Shown: one piece after another, positions 56,244-64,000 of the stretch | Layout: each line of letters begins with the position of its first letter | Numbering within the stretch: the first letter of the stretch is position 1 | DNA from: Protonemura montana | Taxonomy: Eukaryota; Arthropoda; Insecta; Plecoptera; Nemouridae | NCBI GenBank assembly: GCA_947568835.1 | Contig: OX387603.1 | Span: 5,244,701 to 5,308,700, forward strand | DNA: 64,000 nucleotides | Direction of reading: 5' to 3' | Notes under the pieces: generated by a model | Database searches by the model: none | Seen by the model: the letters and a program-made list of their open reading frames with translations, nothing else | Told to the model about the DNA's origin: nothing | Made by a program: the position numbers and the translations under genes

Positions 56244-56318
56244 CAAGGAGGCTAGATCCTCCTACTTTTTGTTTCTGCTAACGCAGCGAAACAGAAGAAC
56301 GAGGTTCCAGCCTCCTTG
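56244..56318. ncRNA. miRNA-precursor-like hairpin
   Basis: The 75-base segment folds on itself. CAAGGAGGCT-x-GA-x-CCTC pairs with GAGG-x-TC-x-AGCCTCCTTG, followed by an imperfect middle and GTTTC-TGC / GCAGCGAAAC next to a TAAC loop. About 28 of 35 positions pair. The length suits a pre-miRNA, but the loop is short and a small MITE would look alike. Expression is unknown. Confidence 0.3.
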
Positions 56319-58067
56319 GGACTGAACAAACAGTTTCCTTGGAAAGGAAAAGTTTCTTGGAGCCTTGGAAAGGTTCTATCTCTTTCGCCCGGATGCTTCA
56401 ATATTTTACAATACAAAATACAGCATGCGTTTTTTTGCCAAACTTTTCAAAATGTGTATCGAGTCAGTCTTTCATATTGGGGTATATTGGGGTTCATATT
56501 TGGGGTATTACTACGGGTTTGAGCAACTTAAAGCTACTTTTAGTATAACTTTTCAAAACACAGCGAGATGCTTGAAAGCGAGCCTTCTCAAAATAAAACA
56601 GAGTCTAGTCTTTTGACTGCAAATGGAGGGGGGTGAGAGGGGGAAAGAGAGATAAAACTGCGAGCGAATCGGGAAGAATGATTTTGATGTAAAAGATCGG
56701 AGCCGGCGGGGGTGGGTTGGGGTGGGACGCTCAGGGGTGCACAGAGTCTGGGAGCGCCATGGTGTTGCCTGGAACAGATGGATTCCTTGATCCTGTATCC
56801 TGCGTCCTGGCAAAGTTAAAATCTTTTATTCAGATAGATACAGAACATCAGCAAAATCAAGAGGCAAATTTGTGATCAATTAAATTCAAAATCAATTCAA
56901 AAAGGACTTTCTCTGGACTGGCCAAGTTGCTTTATACTTAGCTAGACAGTTTTCAGAAAAGAAAAAAATTTGCCTTTTTCAATTCTAAGCCAAATGTTCA
57001 AAGATTTCATTTGTCTTTAAGTCGCTGTGTGTCTTGGCCTTGCTTTTTGCAAGAATGTTAAACTGTGAGTCAGTACAGTTGATTTTCAGTCAAATTCAGA
57101 AAAAAAATCAGAAGTGAGCTTCAGAGCAAACAGCTTTCCTGAAACTATCGCTGTAATAATGATTTAAGGCGACCGAAATCGGCACAGTTAACCTACGAAA
57201 CAAAATCAGTGTCCACAGACCCACGGGTGCCACCCCTGCGTTGGGGTGGATCGGGGCATGGGGTGGGGCCGCCTCCCCCCCGCGCGATAAGGGCTACAAA
57301 TAAAGAAGCAGCCGTGCAATGCTAGGCAGTGGTTTTCAAAAAACCTATAGGAACATAGATCACACAGGCAAATTTATAGCCAGCAGATAGCGTGGCGTAG
57401 CGCGGCGCGCTGTGCGCGGGCCCCCTCGACGTCGGGGCGGCGAGGGCCCCGCTGAAATTTTTACCGAGTAATAAGACTGCGCGCGGGGATGGAACTGGGG
57501 CGATCTCGTTTTGTCAAATATAGTCTGTGTGAGGAAAAGATGCGAAGGAAATCCCAGCACTGTTGTTGAGAAGTGTTGTTACACGAGGCAATGTTAATGT
57601 TCTAGCAATGCTAATAGCAGCCTTTTGCAAGAGTCTGACTATAGTTAATTACGTACTACTTTAAAATTTGGCTAAGAAATGGTATATGGATCGGTCCATT
57701 GTTAGATTTGTGCCGTAAAAAAAGCAAAATCAGGGAAAAAAACACGTTGTTAAATATAAATCCTAATACACTCAACACATCCAGACAATTTGGTTATAAT
57801 TTGTCTAGGAAGTCGGTACTAAGATATTTTTAATTTTGCACAAATTCGATAATGTTTAAAAACCGCTTAGAAAAAACATTCTAGGTAATACAAAAAATTG
57901 TGTAGATAGATTACCACAGTAGCTTACAGATTTGTAGGCGTCTTGCAAAATTTCACTCAAATCGCTTTAGTCGCTTTAGCAGAAGAGAGCTAACATACAT
58001 ACAGACAAATAAATGTATTAATTGAGTTGTATCTTCAGTTCGCTCGCTTGTCCCATGATGTTTTTAG
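56319..58067. other. Intergenic with a GC-rich hairpin
   Basis: GCGGGCCCCCTCG (from about 57416) pairs with CGAGGGCCCCGC (to about 57452) in an otherwise AT-rich setting. No gene is recognised. Confidence 0.35.
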
Positions 58068-58173
58068 CAACTGTGGTCCCAATCCTGCTGTGGCCAACGG
58101 CCATGAAGGTATTGCTGCTCACATCCAGTACAACGGTGCCATTGAAAATGAAAATAATGCACGAGCTGCTTAA
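58068..58173 (+). CDS. Possible terminal exon of an unidentified gene
   Basis: A splice-acceptor-like TGATGTTTTTAG precedes 58068. The frame C|AAC TGT GGT... reads NCGPNPAVANGHEGIAAHIQ and then YNGAIENENNARAA before TAA (58171-58173). AATAAA at 58243-58248 fits a 3' end. The composition is protein-like, but I do not recognise the family and can find no upstream exons. A processed fragment or chance frame is possible. Confidence 0.3.
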
Positions 58174-60387
58174 TGGCATGCGCACATGCTAGCCCTATAT
58201 GATGTGACATTGTCGGCACTTATTTTATAGCATGTTATGAAAAATAAATTGAATGGACATGCAATTGATGCGTTATCAGTTCCTTTTGACACAGACAGGA
58301 GTATGCAGTTGACAATTATCACGTTGACCAGGTATCTAGACATTTATCTATCCGATATATGCTAATCTATTGTGAAGTGATCAAGGATCTTTGTTGCAAG
58401 CATAAATGCAACCGAAGTCAAACAGCGGCCATCTTGCAAATTACAATTCTAATAGAGATAAAAGTGGTTCTGGCAGAATAACTCCGAGTTCTGACCTAAA
58501 GAAGCGTTTTTCTTCTCTGAGTTTAAACGCAGTACGTGGAGTTGGCGCGTGTACGAGTTGGTGGACTTTGCATTGGAATTGGTATAATTAGAAAACGGTA
58601 CATTATCTATGTCCAAACTACATCTCACCCAAAGATGGCAAAATCGGTGCCGCTAGTTTTCCTGCTGATTATAAAAAGTTCAGAAGCAAGGGTAATTTAC
58701 AACAAGTTCTGTAATATTTTATGTAATTTTTTTATTTTTTGCTAATTTGTAAATGTTATTAATGCCAAAGTGATTAAAGAAATGAAACAAAGCATGTAAC
58801 GAACCGCACCGTGTGCTGTACAAGTACACATTACAAATGTGTAAGATACTTTAGTACTTCAATAAGAGCTAGTGCAATTCAAGTGTACTCTTCGTTCGCC
58901 ACGTCCACCAGTCAATATTTTGACGAGGACGACAATTCCATTCAAGTGTCAGGATTCTAATAAATATGTCATCCTTTCGCAGAATCGCTGACCCATTTTA
59001 CTGGCCTGGATAAGTGAAAAGTGCAGAAAAGTTGGGTCGGTGAAGAACAGTTATCCATCAGGTCCAAATTGCCACAGAGGTGATGTCAGACTCGCTGTCG
59101 ACGATTTGCAGAGATTACTCTGCGGTAGGGTACGCCACCTGTAGGTGCAGCTCGCTTCTAAGTAGAACGTGGTCTAAAATAATATTCTGATAACTCATGG
59201 TGACTCATGTAACCTCAGGTGGTGTTAAAACTAATTCACGGGATCCGTGGCTTAGTCGATGGAAGACTGGATGATGCAGAATAGAGGAAAGTTTGGTATG
59301 GACTGACCGGAGGCTCCTGTTTTAAGTAAGTCTAGTAGTTTGACAGCTCAACAGCTATCAAACAGCGTGAAATGATAGCAAATACATGTGTTTTCAGCCA
59401 TCAAGCGTGGAGGTGCCGGGTCTGCTCTGCGGGCTGCATTCAGGAGCACAAATAAATCTTAGTCTTTGGGACCAGATTGATTGTAGTTTGTAATTTTGTT
59501 ACATGTTTATTATGTTTTTGTTTTAAGTTTGTTTTTTTAGTTTGTGAGGGATTTGTGGATAAAAAAAAAATCTCAAAAATGATGTGCATATTTTTTAATT
59601 TTTTCAAAAAGGTTTTAGTTATTCACTAATCATGTTAGCACAAAGACAATTTGGTGTCATACTTTGAGGGGCCCCCAGACGTAGTTTAAGTTACGTTCAT
59701 GATTAGTGTAGCTTATTTATTTTGCTACACTTATACACCTTCATACTTATTATGGTATTTTTGGTTCACCAAGAACTTTCTCTATCAATTTTCTGCAGTA
59801 AAAAGAGCGGGTTTCAATCCAGAAATGTGTCTGCATTTGCTTTCGCGTACAAAAAGTGGGAAAATTTAATGAAATTTCGATTATTTGTAAATCTACTCGA
59901 TGCACTTGGCGCAAAAAAGACTGCCACTTCTCGTGCATGTCACTTATACCCTTTGAGCTCGGTATAATACACCCAGTATACGCAGAAAAAGTGGCTTGCC
60001 TCCCAAAATAGAAACGTCAAATAGCCAATAAACACCTGTCTTTCATAATATTTGACAGCTTGAATTCAAATTCTCACCGCCTGCTTGCCACAAAGCATGA
60101 AGCAACAATTGAAACGTTTCATCTGTCAAACTCTGTTCACATATACAATATTTCTTTGCCCAGCGTTTTGAAGCAGTTAACATTGTGAATCAAATGGGAC
60201 TTATCACTGAAAATAAAAGATTTCTAATTTAAAATAAATCAAGAAAAATATAAATGTAATGCAATTATAAATATAACTATCAGACGCAGTAATTAAATAC
60301 ATACCTGATACCTGATTCTGAATAAAACTTACGGTGCTGGTAAGCAATATATTATCGCTCCATTGTACCTGTACCTTTAAACAATCT
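58174..60387. other. Intergenic, no gene seen
   Basis: AT-rich, with a small hairpin GTTTGACAGCT / AGCTATCAAAC near 59338-59363. No gene supported. Confidence 0.35.
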
Positions 60388-61251
60388 GTGGGGATTAGCG
60401 ACGCATGGTTTGTCAACTGGCCCCGCGGCACTAGTCAAATGGCGTCGGTGAATGAGTGGATGATGATGAGAATTATGACGAACCTAATATGGTTTAGAAG
60501 GAAGGAGGGGAAACCCGGTGCCGGCACGTAGCCTACTCCTATCGAAGAGCACCAGGGAATCACTGGCTTAACCTCCCTTCCAAAGGACGGTACAACGCGA
60601 ACAACATAATTCCTCCACAATTCCTTGCTATCGAAAGGTCAATAAGCAAAGTGGGTGAAGATGTTGTACTAACTTTCATCTCTTCAACCTCTCTCTCGAA
60701 CTGAACTGGTCATATGTTTGATGGTCATCCATCCACTATCTGTCCCAACGCAGTTATGGAACTATCTGTTCCAACACGCCAAACCGTTCGGTGGTCACCC
60801 ATCCCATACCTGACCAAGCGCAGTGTTACTTAACTCCGGTGATATCACGAAGACCGGTGTTTCTAACACGACAAACCGTTCGGTGGTCACCCATCTAATA
60901 CCTGACTCAGCGCAGTGTTACTTAACTCCGGTGATATCACGAAGACCGGTGTTTCCAGCACGACAAACCGTTCGGTGGTCACCCATCCCATACCTGACTC
61001 AGCGCAGTGTTACTTAACTCCGGTGATATCACGAAGACCGGTGTTTCTAACACGACAAACCGTTCGGTGGTCACCCATCTTATACCTGACCAAGCGCAGT
61101 GTTACTTAACTCCGGTGATATCACGAAGACCGGTGTTTCTAACACGACAAACCGTTCGGTGGTCACCCATCTTATACCTGACCAAGCGCAGTGTTGCTTA
61201 ACTCCGGTGATATCACGAAGACCGGTGTTTCCAACACGACAAACCGTTCGG
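60388..61251 (-). mobile_element. 5S-derived SINE with a pentameric head array
   Basis: Minus strand: five complete head modules (61251 to 60792), a degenerate sixth (about 60735-60791), then the ordinary body, ending at about 60388 in the usual tail. The body is colinear with the copy at 888-1340. No clear target duplication. Confidence 0.88.
60792..61251 (-). repeat. Five 92-bp 5S rRNA-derived modules in tandem
   Basis: Exactly 460 bases = 5 x 92. Each unit contains, on plus, GCGCAGTGTTACTTAACTCC (or GTTGCTT in the outermost), GATATCACGAAGACCGGTGT and CAAACCGTTCGGT. Units differ at only a few sites, so amplification is recent. Each holds A-box-like and C-box-like parts of the 5S internal promoter. 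Confidence 0.92.
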
Positions 61252-61440
61252 TTACTTGAATAACACGACCTCCAATGCAGTTCAACATTAGCACACCACG
61301 TGACGGAACCAGGTGTACGCTCAGCTGCCTTCTAGGCTAGACTCCGCAATCACCACGTGCAGTACGGGTAAAAGGACGCGGGTGACGTATAAGGACGCCC
61401 GTCAAAGCCATGCTAAACACATCATTGCAATGCAAGCATA

Positions 61441-61530
61441 TGACGTCGCAGTGGGTGGCATTGTTACTTCGGTCGGCCGCCAGGGCGCCAGTGCGGAGAC
61501 GCCGGCGCCGCGGCGGCCGACCGGAAGTGG
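61441..61530. promoter_or_regulatory. CpG-rich inverted repeat with ETS-like motif
   Basis: CGGTCGGCCGCC (61470-61481) is exactly complementary to GGCGGCCGACCG (61512-61523). It is followed by the ETS-like word ACCGGAAGTG and preceded by TGACGTCG. This could be a promoter core; no exon is identified. Confidence 0.3.
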
Positions 61531-63333
61531 GGCACATAGATGTCTTTGTCTGCGTCCATGCCGCCGTGTGGAGATGAGAACGTCGGTGTTGGCGCTTCAA
61601 GCCCGCCCTGGAGCAAACCAGAAACACTTCATACATGGATCCTCTATGCGTTACAGTAGTCTTGCCTACATTTCGATCAAATGCGCTCGTTTTCTCACGT
61701 GTTCGCTTATGATCTAAAGTTAAATATCATTTTTGCTGTAAAACGCTATAAAACACAACCAACGTCTCACAATTAATGTTATATTCAATTGTATGGAGAT
61801 ACCAAGACCTGGTCTAAACCTCAAGTTAAAGTGACAGGTAATTTCATTGCCATGGCGACTTCCTATCACAATTGGAGAGATTTAAAATGTTTCTGTCACT
61901 TCACTGAGTTGAAAGTTTTGGTCAAAGTGAATCTTGGAAAATCAGAACCAGTTCACCACAAATTACAGGTGAGCTGAAACTGAGGAAAGTATGATTTACA
62001 CATAGGTAGATCTACAGTGACAAGGTTATTACCACATGGTCAATGTTGTAATAAATTGAAAATCCTCAGACTCCCAATAAGCTAAACGCGCAGATAGAAA
62101 GTGCAGCTGGGAAGAAGTTCATTTAATGGTAGATACACTATCACCACAATCTTATTAATCGCTGCACTTAAAGCAACTTACGTGTGAAATTGACAGGTCT
62201 AGACAAGTAACCTGCAGCTCCTCCGAGACCAAGACGTTATTATGATCACTCCAGTAATTTACTTCCTGAAATAAAACATTTGTTTTTAGCTCAATGAATC
62301 CGGCATCAATCACGCGGCGCCAGCTCGTGGGTAAATAAAAAACTGTTATCGTCTCGATCCGAGCCAACTCATATTCAGTTCCTCGTGTGAATATTTCGAA
62401 TATTTCGGCGGTTATGATGTGTATGTGTGTGTGTGTATGTTTAAGTATAATGTGTGTTTACCCATCTTCTGCCGTGCTGTGTGGCTTGAACCAGGAAGAT
62501 CTCTATAAGCTTGCATGGGTCTAAGCGTGGACGTCCAAACGACACTGCACTCCGGCGGCAGAACTTACAAATAACCATGAATTGGATCTAAGGTTATCAG
62601 TTTTTTATCAAGATGTTGGCCGACAGAGTAGATGCCGGGTAGGTATGGGTTTCCTGTGTGCATCAGCAAATCGGTAAAGAGAAAGTCCGAATTTGGAAGG
62701 CAAAGTCAAAATGACAGTTCAAAACAATATTTATAAGATAAATAACATCACAGTAGATATATTGTTTGGAGAAGCAATAATCTATCTAGCTCCTGTCATA
62801 CCAGATTGTATATGAAATGTTCCTTTCTAGTCTAGTCTTCCTGATTCTAGGTCTAGGTCTAGGTCTAGGTCTAGGAAGGCCTACCCCAGCACTTACTTGT
62901 TAAGCATTTTAAAAACTCTCATGATCGTTGGATCAAATATTGTGATCTAAAATGCATCGTTGAAATAAAGTGAATCAAATGGGACGGCATTGCCCCCCGC
63001 TTCCTTGTCATCAGCACGTGGTCCACCATCCACACAAGCGTACACAGATCGGTAGCGAGACAACATATGAGACAGTTGGCTCAGGGTGCGGCGGGGGTTG
63101 GGGGGGGGGGGGGGCTAATTAGTTCGGTCACGCTTAACGAAGTTTGCACCGACGCGGCTCGCGAGATGATTTATACGTCTTATGCGCAGGCGCCTAAGCG
63201 GCGTCTGCGTATCCAGGGATAGACTCACTTTTAATATCTTCATTTCGAGGAGTTGATGCGATTGCCTTGATTTGAGCTTTTGTGTTTTAAGATTTTGCTA
63301 TTTTCTGTTACTTAATGGGAATACTGTCACAGG
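61531..63333. other. Intergenic with simple repeats
   Basis: Five TCTAGG hexamers at 62846-62875 and a G run at about 63100-63114. No gene supported. Confidence 0.4.
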
Positions 63334-63510
63334 CTACTGACACATAGGCTACTGGCACATAGGCTACTGGCACATAGGCTACTGGCACATAGGCCTACTG
63401 GCTAATGGGGCTACATGGCTAATGTTTTTTTTATGGCTAATGGGACTCTATGGCTTATGGGACTTTATGGCTAATGGGGCTACGTGACTGATGGGGCTAC
63501 TGGCTAAAAT
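63334..63510 (+). repeat. Minisatellite of GGCTACTGGCACATA units
   Basis: Four 15-bp units (ACATAGGCTACTGGC) are followed by related, more irregular ATGGCTAATGGGGCTAC units. Confidence 0.85.
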
Positions 63511-63951
63511 CTACCGGACATTGATACCTCTTCTAGTTGCTTTATTAGATTCAATAACCGACAGAAGAATCGTGGAAGTCCATGTTCGGAATACAAGTAG
63601 GTTCATTGTTGTGGTTTAGAAACGGATCTTGTAAGATTCATGCTGGTTGAAATCTTAATGGACTTACTAGCTTAAAGGAAAATTGATTGAGAAAATCAGA
63701 CCCATAAGTTTTTGGAACTCCTTAATGGTATATGGTATACATTTGTGTAAATATAATAGAATTGAAGTTTATCCAGTAAGATGTTTCTGCTGTCACCGTA
63801 GATCCAGCAAGGTGCGGGGTGCACCCAAAAGCCCTGCCACTAAATAACGTTTTGGCAAAAAGCACCTAGATAGTCACTAGGGAGCATTATGTGCTACACA
63901 CCCTGTTTGTCATTATAAAGGTCACCAATTACAAGCAATACCTTGTGCTCG

Positions 63952-64000
63952 GTGGTCATTGTACCAGTTCTGGGACAGTGCCTTGTTGCTTAACTTCGGT
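63952..64000 (-). mobile_element. Diverged 5S-SINE head cut by the window end
   Basis: CTCGGTGGTCA, then CAGTGCCTTGTTGCTTAACTTCGGT: the minus-strand head pattern seen elsewhere, with a diverged middle. The element continues beyond the window. Confidence 0.6.

Noticed and set aside
60823-61201. Three similar 64-residue open frames
   Set aside because: They are translations of the 92-bp 5S-derived modules, which are non-coding pol III promoter sequence.
61313-61717. 134-codon frame on the plus strand
   Set aside because: It overlaps a 99-codon minus-strand frame in CpG-rich DNA and has no recognisable motif.
62846-62875. Interstitial telomere repeat
   Set aside because: The unit TCTAGG differs from arthropod TTAGG and from TTAGGG, and there are only five copies.

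Overview
The window reads as repeat-rich, gene-poor nuclear DNA of an invertebrate animal, most probably an arthropod. The main protein gene is split by long introns with GT-AG borders. Its product has arthropod-like residues. The surrounding DNA is filled with 5S rRNA-derived SINEs, one intact non-LTR retrotransposon, fold-back DNA transposons and a dispersed 70-bp tandem repeat. No bacterial operons, CRISPR arrays or intact rRNA/tRNA genes are visible.

Layout. About 6.35-15.1 kb on the plus strand holds a complete seven-exon sphingolipid delta-4 desaturase gene (DEGS1, called ifc in flies), with all three histidine boxes. Its introns carry a pogo-like non-autonomous transposon (7392-8344), a 5S-SINE (about 11561-11975) and a fold-back element (12672-12956). 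At 24.4-24.9 kb there is a two-exon TATA-promoter gene for a small secreted protein with one canonical EF-hand. At 32.5-37.1 kb, minus strand, lies an apparently intact CR1/L2-like LINE. Its ORF1 (SAP domain, coiled coil, SGNH esterase) and ORF2 (endonuclease plus reverse transcriptase) share one reading frame, interrupted by a single UAG in the context UAG-CAA-UUA. Possible exon remnants occur at 2.6-3.4 kb (minus) and 58.07-58.17 kb (plus).

Repeats. At least eight 5S-derived SINE copies are seen. Two have perfect 12-13 bp target-site duplications, and one (60.4-61.25 kb) carries five exact-length 92-bp head modules in tandem. Eight blocks of a 70-bp GC-rich repeat lie between 25.5 and 55.1 kb in both orientations. 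Because 70 is not a multiple of three, these blocks stay open in several frames and give false 'proteins' of up to about 200 residues. A perfect 60-bp-arm palindrome (22494-22673), a TIR element enclosing a tRNA-like sequence (42290-42526) and a miRNA-precursor-like hairpin (56244-56318) complete the accessory content.

The desaturase is the only confidently named cellular gene. The rest of the window is mainly a record of mobile-element activity. Positions of SINE ends without target duplications are approximate.
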